Shown: positions 14,893-23,190, counted from the first letter of the stretch. The stretch: 27,693 nt of DNA from a candidate division WWE3 bacterium UBA1397 (GCA_002305205.1 DBQJ01000025.1:3150-30842), one strand, 5' to 3'. Made by a program: numbers and translations. Notes: generated by a model not told the origin, from the letters alone.

Positions 14893-17800
14893 ATGATGCA
14901 AAACAAATCCTTGATGAACTAATATATGATTTCTCTACTGAAAAATTTACTCGATTCTTCCGTGAAAAAAGTCAAAAGTTTTTGCCTCGTGAGGAAGATT
15001 TCTTTAACTTTAACGATGATAATTTTGTAAATGGGACCAAACTAGGTGAAATTAACTTTAATGAAACAGACAGTCTCCTTGTTTGTACTTTTCAAGTCAC
15101 CAAAGATTTATCTGAAAGAGCCGGGAAAAAAGCTCAATACGAAAAAGCTAAAGGTATCCTTAAAACCACAAGTAATCAAAAATATTCTGGTGGCATTTTT
15201 ATTTTTTATGATTTATCCGGCAATTTCCGATTTTCCCTCGTTTATCCCGAGTCTTTAGGGATTAGAAGACAATGGAACAATTTCAGAAGATTTACTTATT
15301 TTGTAAGTCGTGAGTTTACAAATAAAACATTCTTGAAACAAATTGGTACCAAAGACTTTACCAGCCTTGAAGAAATAAAAGCTGCATTCTCTATTACTGC
15401 CGTTACAAATCTTTTTTACGACGAGTTTTTCAAAATATATGACAACATCGTAAACGAAACAAAACAAATTAATAATATTGAAGATGATAATACAGCACGG
15501 GACTTTGTTTTGCTTTTTACTATCAGGACGATATTTTTAGGTTTTATTCAAAAGAAGAAATGGATTGGTAATGACGAAAAATTCATTCAAAGTTTTTATC
15601 AAGAATATAAAGATAAGTATTCTGGCGAAAATGAATTTTATAAACGATGGTTGTCTCCTTTATTTTTTGAGGCTCTTAATTCTTCACCGGGAAGAAAAGT
15701 CGCATATGGAGATAACGAGTTTTCAAGAGAAACTGAAGAAAAACTTCAAATGGCTCCATTTCTCAATGGAGGACTTTTCAGGCAAAAGCAGGGCTACGAT
15801 AATAATGGATGGTTAATATCTGATTCGTCTGTTGAGACATTTTTTAACTTTTTATTCTCACACAGCTTTACAATAGAAGAAAATTCTCTTGAGGATGAAG
15901 ATTTACAACTAAACCCGGAGTTTTTAGGAATAATTTTTGAAAGACTAGTTAATAAGGCTGATGGGGCTGTTTATACCCCAAGACCAGAAGTTGATTTGAT
16001 GTGCAGATTGAGTTTGGTTAAATGGCTTCAGAAGAACTCAGAAGATAACATACGACCCGAAAACCTGTATGAGTTATTTTTCAGGGAAAGTGAAAAAGAA
16101 GAAGATCAGAAAGAAGGTAGTTTTTCTCAAAAAGAGGCAGAACATATACTCGAAAAACTCGAAGATTTATCTATCTGCGACCCGGCTGTAGGTTCGGGTG
16201 CTTTCCTTGTAGGTATGATGCAAGTACTGGATGGTGTTGAGCAGTCACTTCGTAAACGCTACCAGTTAAACGGCAAGAACTTGTTCGAGAGAAAGAAAGA
16301 AATTATTAAAAGTTCCCTTTACGGCGTAGAGATAAAAGAGTGGGCCGTTTGGATATGTCAATTGAGACTTTGGTTATCGCTTTTTGTAGACGCTCCCGAC
16401 GAGCTTAAACAGTCCCTAGACCCTATCCTACCAAGCCTTGATTTCAAAGTCCGACAGGGCGACTCCCTTATTCAAAGGGTTGGTTCAAAGGCATTCCCTG
16501 TTTCGGGACATAACATTGCTATGAGTAAGTCTGTTAAAGATAAAATTACCAAATTAAAAAATCTAAAGCTTCAATATTTTGATAATAAATCGGAATTTAA
16601 GGATTGGGAGCTTAAGGAGCGAGAGCTCGGCGTATATGAGGAAATTCTTACAAGCGAAATAAGTGATAAAGGAAAGGAGTTGCGCATACTTAAAAATTCA
16701 AAACCAGCAATAACCCAGTCCCTATTTGGTGATGATCAACATGAAATTGAACAAGCTGAATTACCACTTGACCAAGAAAAAGTACAAAGACTTGAAAACG
16801 AAATTAGAGAGCTTCAAGAGCAGAAAAAAATGCTTAGAAACGGTGGTAAACCACTAGTATGGAGCATCGAATTTGCTGATGTTTTCGGAGAAAAAGGGGG
16901 CTTTGATGTTGTAATTGGCAACCCTCCTTATGTTAGACAAGAAGATATTGCAGATCCATTAGGCAAAATTAAGGATAAGAAATTATACAAAGGCTATTTG
17001 CAGGACATGGTGAAAATGGATTTTCCCGATTACTTTGGACCAAAAACGAAAATCAATGCTCAATCAGACTTATATACTTATTTTTACATCCGGGCACTAC
17101 GGCTTCTTAACCCCCAAGGTATTCACACCTTTATCTGTTCTAATTCCTGGCTTGATGTGGGTTATGGCGTATGGTTACAAGAGTTTTTGTTGGCTAGGTG
17201 TCCTGTTGAATTAATTATTGATAATCAGGCAAAGCGAAGTTTTGAAGCTGCTGATGTTAATACCATAATTTCAATAATCCACGCTCCTCAGAAAAAAGTT
17301 GACGACAATCACCTCACAAAGTTTATAGCTTTCAAAAAACCTTTTGAGAGTGCAATTTTTACTGAGAATCTTATTGATATTGAGAACGCGAACGAAGTCA
17401 CTACTAACGAAACATTTCGAGTTTATCCAATAAACAACGAAGAGCTAAAGAATGCTGGAACTGATTTTGAGGAAGGTAAAACAATTCAAACGGGGAGTTA
17501 TGTTGGTGATAAGTGGGGTGGAAAATATCTGCGCGCACCAGATATTTACTGGAAGGTTATTTTAAAAAACAGAAGTAAATTTATACGATTTAGTGATGTT
17601 GCTCATTTAAGAAGGGGCTTCACTACAGGAGCTAATGACTTTTTTTATCCATCTAAGGATGTAATTAATCATTGGAAAATTGAAACGGAATATTTGGAAC
17701 CAGTAGTGAAATCACCACAAGAATGTAAGTCGTTATTCATAAGTATTAATGATTTAGAAACACAAGTATTTGTATGTAATAAAACCAAAAAAGAACTGGA

Positions 17801-18455
17801 AGGATCAAATGCAGCTAAATATATTGAATGGGGAGAACATGAGAAAATTGTTATTAAGCAAGGAGGAAATAAAGGTCAAACAGTTAAGGGCTACCAAAAC
17901 CTTGAAACAACAAAAACACGTTCACTATGGTACGACCTTGGGATACACGAATACTCCCAAGCAATATGGGTAAAATCCGTAAATATCAATCACCTTCAAT
18001 CAGTACTTGCCTGTAATGCTTTTGTAGATCAAAGATTATATGAGGTCCTTTTCAAAGAAAACATAAGTAACGATATAAAGGCAATAATGTTAAACAACTC
18101 AATACTTTATATGTTCAAAGAAATTGAGGGTCGTTCTAATATGGGTGAGGGTGTTCTTGATACGGCTGTTTACGAAGCAAAAAGAATACTGTTAATTGAC
18201 CCGAAACTTATATCATCAAAATCTGTAGTAGTGTCTAAAACTTTTGTGGGGAAATCTGTATTTGAAGAGTGTGGAATTGATCCTAAATCCGATATTCCTA
18301 TTGAAAAACAGGATCCTAAACCATTACCAGATAGAGCTGAATTAGACAATATAGTTTTTGATGCAATTGGTCTTAGTGAAGAAGAAAGAAAGGACGTATA
18401 CCGTGCGGTTTGTAGATTAGTGTGGAATAGAATTAATAAAGCTAACAGCGTGTAA
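14889..18455 (+). CDS. Eco57I/PglX-like N6-adenine DNA methyltransferase
   Basis: A 1188-residue protein. The SAM-binding motif I is DPAVGSGAF at 431-439, preceded by GAVYTPRPEVDLM (motif X region) and followed by YGVEIKEWAVWICQLRLW. The catalytic motif IV is NPPY at 678-681, which predicts N6-methylation of adenine. A coiled insertion lies between these motifs at about 540-650. The C-terminal third (SDVAHLRRGFTTGANDFFYP and beyond) looks like a target-recognition domain. The N-terminal 350 residues have no recognised function and show no clear PD-(D/E)XK site. Size and order resemble type IIG enzymes and BREX PglX, but no pglZ, brxC or brxL gene is present. It overlaps the helicase gene by 4 nt and precedes the HARE-HTH gene by 3 nt. 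Confidence 0.92.
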   Translation: MNDAKQILDELIYDFSTEKFTRFFREKSQKFLPREEDFFNFNDDNFVNGTKLGEINFNETDSLLVCTFQVTKDLSERAGKKAQYEKAKGILKTTSNQKYSGGIFIFYDLSGNFRFSLVYPESLGIRRQWNNFRRFTYFVSREFTNKTFLKQIGTKDFTSLEEIKAAFSITAVTNLFYDEFFKIYDNIVNETKQINNIEDDNTARDFVLLFTIRTIFLGFIQKKKWIGNDEKFIQSFYQEYKDKYSGENEFYKRWLSPLFFEALNSSPGRKVAYGDNEFSRETEEKLQMAPFLNGGLFRQKQGYDNNGWLISDSSVETFFNFLFSHSFTIEENSLEDEDLQLNPEFLGIIFERLVNKADGAVYTPRPEVDLMCRLSLVKWLQKNSEDNIRPENLYELFFRESEKEEDQKEGSFSQKEAEHILEKLEDLSICDPAVGSGAFLVGMMQVLDGVEQSLRKRYQLNGKNLFERKKEIIKSSLYGVEIKEWAVWICQLRLWLSLFVDAPDELKQSLDPILPSLDFKVRQGDSLIQRVGSKAFPVSGHNIAMSKSVKDKITKLKNLKLQYFDNKSEFKDWELKERELGVYEEILTSEISDKGKELRILKNSKPAITQSLFGDDQHEIEQAELPLDQEKVQRLENEIRELQEQKKMLRNGGKPLVWSIEFADVFGEKGGFDVVIGNPPYVRQEDIADPLGKIKDKKLYKGYLQDMVKMDFPDYFGPKTKINAQSDLYTYFYIRALRLLNPQGIHTFICSNSWLDVGYGVWLQEFLLARCPVELIIDNQAKRSFEAADVNTIISIIHAPQKKVDDNHLTKFIAFKKPFESAIFTENLIDIENANEVTTNETFRVYPINNEELKNAGTDFEEGKTIQTGSYVGDKWGGKYLRAPDIYWKVILKNRSKFIRFSDVAHLRRGFTTGANDFFYPSKDVINHWKIETEYLEPVVKSPQECKSLFISINDLETQVFVCNKTKKELEGSNAAKYIEWGEHEKIVIKQGGNKGQTVKGYQNLETTKTRSLWYDLGIHEYSQAIWVKSVNINHLQSVLACNAFVDQRLYEVLFKENISNDIKAIMLNNSILYMFKEIEGRSNMGEGVLDTAVYEAKRILLIDPKLISSKSVVVSKTFVGKSVFEECGIDPKSDIPIEKQDPKPLPDRAELDNIVFDAIGLSEEERKDVYRAVCRLVWNRINKANSV

Positions 18456-18458
18456 AAT

Positions 18459-19217
18459 ATGAAATCTTTTAAAGAAGCAGCGAGAATAATACTCGAAAAG
18501 TCAGACAGCCCTTTGCACTATAGAGAAATTACGAAAAGAGCAATTGACGAGGGCTTAATTGATTCCGATGGGAAAACTCCTTGGGCTACTATGAATGCGC
18601 AGTTAGCTATGGATATTAAAAACAAGGGTGAAGGATCAATTTTTGAAAGGTCTGATCCAGGACATTTTATTCTCAGGCAAAAAGTTACGCAAACAAAGAC
18701 TGTTACAGCAAAAACCAGAATTGTGAAACATACAGTTAATAAGAACTTAACCACTAAACAAAAAGGAGATATTGCTGAGGCTAGAGTAGCTGAATTAATT
18801 ACCTTATATGGCGATGAAGGGTTATCCTGCTATAGACCAATCAGCGATGATGAAGGCATCGATATTATCGTCAAACGACGTGGAAAACTCGATGTTGTCT
18901 ATGTTCAGGTGAAGTCGACATATGGTTATAAAGACAGAGGCTTTGTTTCTGCTGTAAAAGAAAAGACTATTGTAAACAAAGAGAGGATGTTGATTGTATT
19001 TGTTTATTTTGACTTATCTGAAGGTGATCTATTTGATCAGGTATTTTGTGTACCAGCACCCGATTTTCTTAAATTAACGTATAACGATGCCAAGAAAGAT
19101 GGTAACCGAGTGTTTACAGTAGGACTAAACAATCCAGATAGGTCGAAATATGCCGAATTTATGATTGAAAAGCGTGAACTAGCCAATAAAATTATTGAAT
19201 TAATGGATAAACTATAA
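18459..19217 (+). CDS. HARE-HTH domain fused to a PD-(D/E)XK nuclease-like domain
   Basis: A 252-residue protein. Residues 1-75 form a HARE-HTH (HB1/ASXL) domain: FKEAARIILEKSDSPLHYRE, then PWATMNAQLAMDIKN and FERSDPGHFIL. This fold is often attached to restriction enzymes and chromatin proteins and has been proposed to read modified DNA. Residues 95-252 carry an endonuclease-like core with Glu107 in GDIAEARVAEL, Asp135 in DDEGIDIIV and Gln150-x-Lys152 in YVQVKST, the E-D-QxK pattern of Mrr-like and DUF4365-like nucleases. It is the third of four tightly packed genes, so it may be the modification-sensing or cutting component of the cassette. The active-site residues appear intact. Confidence 0.85.
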   Translation: MKSFKEAARIILEKSDSPLHYREITKRAIDEGLIDSDGKTPWATMNAQLAMDIKNKGEGSIFERSDPGHFILRQKVTQTKTVTAKTRIVKHTVNKNLTTKQKGDIAEARVAELITLYGDEGLSCYRPISDDEGIDIIVKRRGKLDVVYVQVKSTYGYKDRGFVSAVKEKTIVNKERMLIVFVYFDLSEGDLFDQVFCVPAPDFLKLTYNDAKKDGNRVFTVGLNNPDRSKYAEFMIEKRELANKIIELMDKL

Positions 19218-19219
19218 AA

Positions 19220-19999
19220 ATGAGTGATTACTATAACTCAAATAGATCAACAAAATATTGTTACCAAAAAGGCTCAAAGCAACCTTTTAAACTGAGTCGG
19301 TCTAAAATTGATCTCTTTTTAGAATGTCCCCGTTGTTTTTATATTGATCGTGTCCTTGGTACAAGTAGGCCACCCGGGTTTCCCTTTGCGCTGAATAGCG
19401 CTGTAGACAAGCTTTTAAAGCAAGAATTTGATATCCATAGGTCAAATGGCAAGAATCATCCACTTATAGAAAAGTATGGAATCGATGCTCATCCGGTTGC
19501 TCATGAAAAACTGGACGAATGGCGCGAGAATTTTGTGGGTGTTCAGTTTTTACATAAACCTACCAACCTGTTGGTGTTTGGTGCAATCGATGATCTTTGG
19601 CAAAACTCCAAAGATGAATATATTGTTGTCGATTACAAATCTACAAGCAAGAATGAGCAAATTACCGAGCTGGATAAGGATTGGCAGGAGGGATATAAGC
19701 GACAGATGGAAGTGTATCAGTGGCTGCTCCGCCAAAACGGCTTCAAAGTATCAAACACGGGTTATTTTGTGTACTGCAATGGAATAACTGATGATAGAGC
19801 ATTTGACGCAAAATTAGAGTTCGAGGTCACACTCATTCCTTACGAAGGCAACGACTCTTGGATTGAAAAGACGCTTAGTGATATAAAGGCGTGTTTAGAT
19901 AGCGAGAAAATACCTGAACCCGGACAAGATTGTGACTACTGCTCATATTCCACTGCCAGGAGTGAATGTGAAGCAAATTATAAGCCTAAGCTTTTCTAA
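19220..19999 (+). CDS. Cas4/RecB-like PD-(D/E)XK nuclease with probable iron-sulfur cluster
   Basis: A 259-residue protein of the PD-(D/E)XK superfamily (PF12705 type). Catalytic residues are Asp124 in GAIDDLW, Asp138-x-Lys140 in VVDYKST, and the downstream QMEVYQWLL helix. Cysteines Cys36 and Cys39 (LECPRCFY) together with Cys238, Cys241 and Cys250 (CDYCSY) suit a Fe-S cluster of the Cas4/AddB kind. No cas1, cas2 or CRISPR array is present, so a CRISPR role is unlikely. Similar single genes are frequent in CPR genomes. Here it is separated by two bases from the HARE-HTH gene and is probably co-expressed with the methyltransferase-helicase pair, perhaps processing DNA ends. Confidence 0.87.
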   Translation: MSDYYNSNRSTKYCYQKGSKQPFKLSRSKIDLFLECPRCFYIDRVLGTSRPPGFPFALNSAVDKLLKQEFDIHRSNGKNHPLIEKYGIDAHPVAHEKLDEWRENFVGVQFLHKPTNLLVFGAIDDLWQNSKDEYIVVDYKSTSKNEQITELDKDWQEGYKRQMEVYQWLLRQNGFKVSNTGYFVYCNGITDDRAFDAKLEFEVTLIPYEGNDSWIEKTLSDIKACLDSEKIPEPGQDCDYCSYSTARSECEANYKPKLF

Positions 20000-20003
20000 C
20001 AAC

Positions 20004-21275
20004 ATGGATTACTTCGGAAAATTAGCTTCAAAGATAACAAGTAAGTGGAAAAATTTAAAATCAAGGTTTAAGGCTTATTTTAAAAAACTTTTGTTCCCCG
20101 TTTACTTTTTTCCCGTCAAATTAGTTACTTACACTGCATATTATATTGTTAATTTTTCGATAAAGTTTGTTATAGCTTTGATTAAGGTCATCATAGACTC
20201 TATCATCTTCCCTTTCAAAAGTCTTAAAAATTTTCTCAAAGCTATTTTTATTTCTGCGGTAACCATTTATATGGTTGCTTCACTTTTTGTAATTGCAGAT
20301 TACTTACGGACTCAATATGGATTTTATGATAAGTTTTTATGTTCATTTGGTGTACGAGAAAACATTCAAAACTCTGTTGTACGGGTAGTTGGAGGCTACT
20401 CCGAGGGAACAGGCTTTTTTATTGCTCCCGATCAAGTGATTACCAACTTCCATGTTATTGCAGACGAACCCAGCCCCAAAATCATATTTCCTGATGGTGA
20501 TTTTGTAACACCGGTAAAAATTGTTGGAAATAAAGAAGTCGACTTGGCAGTACTTTACACCGAAAGAAAATATCCTAATTTAGTTATGCCTTTACCAGAT
20601 AGAATTGGATTTCGTGAAGACGAACCATTAATTTCGGCTGGATATCCTTTGGGAACCGATCTGACAGGTAAAGCAACTGTTTTAAAAGGTAGATTTATCG
20701 ATTTTCGTAAATCGTCTCAAATGCCTATCGGGTATATTCAAACAGATATAAGTTTGGTTAAGGGTATGAGCGGAGGGCCGTTGGTAGACCAATGTGGACA
20801 GGTAGTAGGAATTAATACTATCAGCCTTGCTGGGTTATCCCTATTTATTAATGCAGACTGGGCAAAGACAATTGTTCCGGATTTTACTGATCAGAATATT
20901 TCAAAAATTAAAGTCGATCCTACTCTTTCACCGGAGGCCGCCGTGGAAGCTTTTTATACTTATCTAAAGGCAAGACGTATGGAAGAAGGATTTTCGCTTT
21001 TAAGTCGTGAGTACCTCAAAAAAACCAATTTTGAAGAATGGACAAACAGGTTTACAGATATTCTTGATGTTAATGTAATCACTGCTAAGCCGCATGAAAA
21101 CACGAGTGATACTGCTTTTGTAAAATTCTCAACTAAAAATTGGAATAATGGTGAGGTTAATTATCATTACTATGAGGGAACATGGACAACAATAAAAGAG
21201 GATGGGGTATATAAAATGCTAGAGAGCTATATTCTTGAAGTTGATAATCCAGGATGGGATTGGTTTTATCAATAA
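20004..21275 (+). CDS. Membrane-anchored trypsin-like serine protease with C-terminal NTF2-like domain
   Basis: The start is taken at ATG 20004 (423 residues), four bases after the previous stop; the in-frame ATG 19932 would overlap that gene by 68 nt. The N-terminus is basic, then hydrophobic or amphipathic (about 28-72), with a clear membrane helix at about 80-101. A trypsin-like domain follows with the full triad: His150 in TNFHVI, Asp180 in EVDLAVL and Ser256 in GMSGGPL. The last 120 residues (SPEAAVEAFYTYLKARRMEE and beyond) resemble an NTF2-like fold. There is no PDZ domain, so it is not a classical DegP. It may belong to the same transcript as the defence-like genes or be an independent surface protease of the element. 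Its substrate is unknown. Confidence 0.86.
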   Translation: MDYFGKLASKITSKWKNLKSRFKAYFKKLLFPVYFFPVKLVTYTAYYIVNFSIKFVIALIKVIIDSIIFPFKSLKNFLKAIFISAVTIYMVASLFVIADYLRTQYGFYDKFLCSFGVRENIQNSVVRVVGGYSEGTGFFIAPDQVITNFHVIADEPSPKIIFPDGDFVTPVKIVGNKEVDLAVLYTERKYPNLVMPLPDRIGFREDEPLISAGYPLGTDLTGKATVLKGRFIDFRKSSQMPIGYIQTDISLVKGMSGGPLVDQCGQVVGINTISLAGLSLFINADWAKTIVPDFTDQNISKIKVDPTLSPEAAVEAFYTYLKARRMEEGFSLLSREYLKKTNFEEWTNRFTDILDVNVITAKPHENTSDTAFVKFSTKNWNNGEVNYHYYEGTWTTIKEDGVYKMLESYILEVDNPGWDWFYQ

Positions 21276-21304
21276 TAAGTTACTATATTTTTCAGGGGTT
21301 AGGT

Positions 21305-21748
21305 TTATTTCACGAACTCCACATCAATACCAGCGGTTTCACAAACCTGCTTTAAGAAATTATCACGATCGACACGAGTTTTATAATTGTGAGTCCTGTC
21401 GTTTAATTCAATTAGCTTTACTGTTTGTAATGTTTGTCTATCCACCAACACGAAATCGATCGTTTTCTTATTTATCTTATTCCAATAGGTATAAAAGTTT
21501 TTCTGATCTGTAGTATTGATTATTCTATCTAACGCAACTTGGCAGAAAATATAGTGGTTTGTTCCATATTGCTGTTCCAATTGTCGAAAATACTGTTGTT
21601 CATGGGGAGTTAGTATTGAATCTTTCTTTTTATAAGGAAGTTGCTTCTGAGAACGTTTCTCTAATAATGTTTTCAATATAACAACTACTAAAAGAAATCC
21701 AATTGAAACAAGTAATATAGGTAGACTTGGCCTGATAGCTTCGAGCAT
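21305..21748 (-). CDS. Membrane-anchored DUF2726 protein (nuclease-like fold)
   Basis: About 147 residues from ATG 21748, or six more if TTG 21766 is used. A TATACT (-10) at 21757-21762 lies directly before the ATG, suggesting a near-leaderless message. An N-terminal membrane helix (RPSLPILLVSIGFLLVVVIL) is followed by DUF2726: LTPHEQQYFRQLEQQYG, KTIDFVLVDRQT, then VKLIELND. The Asp and Glu in the last two segments recall a PD-(D/E)XK-like site but with Asn instead of Lys, so activity is uncertain. It ends tail-to-tail with the protease gene. Its role in the element is unknown. Confidence 0.78.
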   Translation of the reverse strand: MLEAIRPSLPILLVSIGFLLVVVILKTLLEKRSQKQLPYKKKDSILTPHEQQYFRQLEQQYGTNHYIFCQVALDRIINTTDQKNFYTYWNKINKKTIDFVLVDRQTLQTVKLIELNDRTHNYKTRVDRDNFLKQVCETAGIDVEFVK

Positions 21749-21771
21749 ATAGATAAAGTATAGCAATAAAA

Positions 21772-21786
21772 AGGGGTCTTACCCCT
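21772..21786 (-). terminator. Intrinsic terminator-like hairpin upstream of DUF2726
   Basis: On the minus strand AGGGGT-AAG-ACCCCT forms a 6-bp stem followed by TTTTATT. No minus-strand gene lies directly upstream (Replic_Relax already has its own terminator), so it would end a short RNA from the structured region at 21789-21938 or attenuate DUF2726. Confidence 0.5.
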
Positions 21787-21788
21787 CA

Positions 21789-21938
21789 TTTTGCAAGGGT
21801 TTACGTTTCACTTCAATAAACTGCGCTGCGCTTGCCCTTGCAAAACTTCACCCCGCCTTTGGTTTCACCAGGTATGGGAAGCATGAGCATGCTTCCCAAA
21901 ATTAATTTTCCGGGAAGACCAGAAAAGGAGGTGAAACG
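21789..21938. promoter_or_regulatory. Highly structured non-coding region before DUF2958
   Basis: Three elements are visible. An 11-bp perfect inverted repeat, TTTTGCAAGGG (21789-21799) with CCCTTGCAAAA (21835-21845). A 10-bp perfect hairpin, GGGAAGCATG-AG-CATGCTTCCC (21876-21897). Two upstream segments able to pair with the ribosome binding site of DUF2958: CGTTTCAC (21804-21811) with GTGAAACG (21931-21938), and GTTTCACC (21862-21869) with GGTGAAAC (21930-21937). Because the two pairings exclude each other, a cis-acting RNA switch is possible. An oriT with inverted repeats or a small RNA from the minus strand are alternatives. The region holds no credible gene. Confidence 0.5.
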
Positions 21939-21941
21939 AAC

Positions 21942-22256
21942 ATGCAGCTCTTAACCAAAACATTATTAAAAAGATTCGCAGAAGTGGGCAGGCAGGAAGA
22001 TATTATTGATCCGGTAGTGGTGGCTAAGTTTTTTAATCCAACCGGAGCCGGTACTTGGTATGCTACGGAATATGATCCGGAAAGCAAGATGTTTTTTGGT
22101 TTTGTCTCAATATTTGGAGACTGGAACGATGAGTGGGGTTATTTCTCATTAGCAGAGTTGGAAGGCTATCGCGGTAGGTTTGGATTAGGGATTGAGCGAG
22201 ATTTATATTTTGGAGAAAAGCGGATAAGCGAAGTAGCGCCACACGCCAAAAACTAA
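21942..22256 (+). CDS. DUF2958 domain protein
   Basis: A 104-residue protein matching the DUF2958 pattern: MQLLTKTLLKRF at the start, DPVVVAKFFNPTGAGTWYAT, FFGFVSIFGDW, GYFSLAELEGYRGRFGLGIE and RDLYFGEK. The ATG is preceded by an exceptionally strong AGGAGGTG at 21926-21933. DUF2958 proteins are small, globular and common on plasmids and conjugative elements, often near replication or mobilisation genes; the biochemical function is unknown. It is the only gene on this strand between the structured region and the bidirectional hairpin at 22262-22296. Confidence 0.88.
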   Translation: MQLLTKTLLKRFAEVGRQEDIIDPVVVAKFFNPTGAGTWYATEYDPESKMFFGFVSIFGDWNDEWGYFSLAELEGYRGRFGLGIERDLYFGEKRISEVAPHAKN

Positions 22257-22261
22257 ACAGT

Positions 22262-22296
22262 AAACAACCTCAGATATTAGCCCTCTGGGGTTGTTT
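22262..22296. terminator. Hairpin between convergent DUF2958 and Replic_Relax genes
   Basis: A 13-bp stem pairs 22262-22274 with 22284-22296 (AAACAACCTCAGA against TCTGGGGTTGTTT, one T-G pair) around a nine-base loop. On the plus strand it is followed by CTGTG rather than a full T-run, but the stem ends in TTT on both strands. The Replic_Relax stop codon lies inside the loop. It suits a bidirectional terminator. Confidence 0.65.
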
Positions 22297-23047
22297 CTGT
22301 GTCTTCTAGTGCATTAACCCAAAGATTTGACCCGGTAATGGTTAAATAAAAATCAATATCAGCCTGTATTTCTTCTTCCAGTTTTTGAGAAATATATTTT
22401 TGTAAATAGGCTTTCATTTCTTCGTTAGGACAAAGTAATAATATTGACGGAAACGGGTGGCCTGTTTCCTCCTGCCAGCGGTTCGAGTCGTAATACTCTA
22501 TAAATTGCTCGATGCGTTTTCTTAAAATAAACCGGGGTGTACCCTCATCAACAATATCTAAAAAGTAACGCTTGATAGTTTTTCCCTTTTCTTTGGCAAT
22601 ATAGGCGTCTGGGCGGTTGTAGGGCAAATAATAATGGGTGGACAGGTCGGTTTTAGTGAAAAAGTACAGTCTCTCCTTATCAGAAGCATTTAAAAGCTTA
22701 AGGTAGAAGTCGGCCAGCGTGAGACAGTGATCTATAAACCGTAGGGACCGGGTCTTTTCTCGATAAATTCTTTTCTTCAGAAGCTTTTCATCAACTCCGG
22801 ACTCTCCGGTGATGATCTGCCTGCTTTTTGCAATCAGATAATAAATAGCAGGTTTGGTGTTTTCCTTGAGCTTGGTGGAGTACTGGCGCCCGATAATATT
22901 TTTGTCAGTGAGGTCTTTAAGCCAGACATTGATTGTTTTGGAATCTTTATGATGAAGAAGTTGTTGAATGTGAGAACGGTTTAAGAAGCGGAATCGATAG
23001 AGATAGATAAGGATTTCAAGTTGTTTTGGTGTAACTTTAGGCGCCAT
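22277..23047 (-). CDS. Replication-relaxation (Replic_Relax) family protein
   Basis: A 256-residue protein. The N-terminal winged helix (VTPKQLEILIYLYRFRFLNRSHIQQLL) and the following DKNIIGRQYSTK match PF13814-type proteins, which are encoded on mobile plasmids and ICEs and have been linked to plasmid replication and mobilisation. The middle part (RPDAYIAKEKGKTIKRYFLDIVDEG) has a nuclease-like strand arrangement (Asp, Asp-x-x-Asp-Glu), but I cannot assign catalysis. It is the nearest candidate for an oriT-recognising or relaxase-accessory factor in an element that lacks a recognisable relaxase. It has no Shine-Dalgarno; a TATAAT lies about 40 bases upstream. Confidence 0.83.
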   Translation of the reverse strand: MAPKVTPKQLEILIYLYRFRFLNRSHIQQLLHHKDSKTINVWLKDLTDKNIIGRQYSTKLKENTKPAIYYLIAKSRQIITGESGVDEKLLKKRIYREKTRSLRFIDHCLTLADFYLKLLNASDKERLYFFTKTDLSTHYYLPYNRPDAYIAKEKGKTIKRYFLDIVDEGTPRFILRKRIEQFIEYYDSNRWQEETGHPFPSILLLCPNEEMKAYLQKYISQKLEEEIQADIDFYLTITGSNLWVNALEDTETTPEG

Positions 23048-23087
23048 AGCTTTTTAGCTTGTGGCAGGAAATATCAAACCTGACGAG

Positions 23088-23118
23088 ATTATATCACTCC
23101 TCCCCTTATTTATAAGGG
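23088..23118 (-). promoter_or_regulatory. Candidate promoter and operator of the Replic_Relax gene
   Basis: The minus strand has TATAAT (plus-strand ATTATA, 23088-23093). A perfect inverted repeat CCCTTAT-TT-ATAAGGG at 23103-23118 occupies the -35 and spacer region, and the -35 itself is weak. This layout suggests repression or activation by a dimeric regulator. The rest of the 23048-23190 gap holds only a short hairpin, TTACCC and GGGTAA, around the stop of the coupling-protein gene. Confidence 0.45.
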
Positions 23119-23190
23119 TATGTAGGTAAAAGAGAAAACACGAAATGCCGATGTATAGACCTATTATATATGTATGTTTACCCCAACCGG

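Noticed and set aside
11551..18455. BREX or DISARM system
   Set aside because: Methyltransferase and helicase are similar in kind, but the defining pglZ, brxC/brxL or drmA/drmB genes are absent from the window.
19220..19999. CRISPR Cas4 gene
   Set aside because: No repeat-spacer array and no cas1, cas2 or effector gene is present; the family also occurs alone in CPR genomes.
23170..23190. Hairpin TTACCC/GGGTAA after the coupling-protein gene as a terminator
   Set aside because: It has no T-run on the minus strand, so I mention it only as a weak hairpin.
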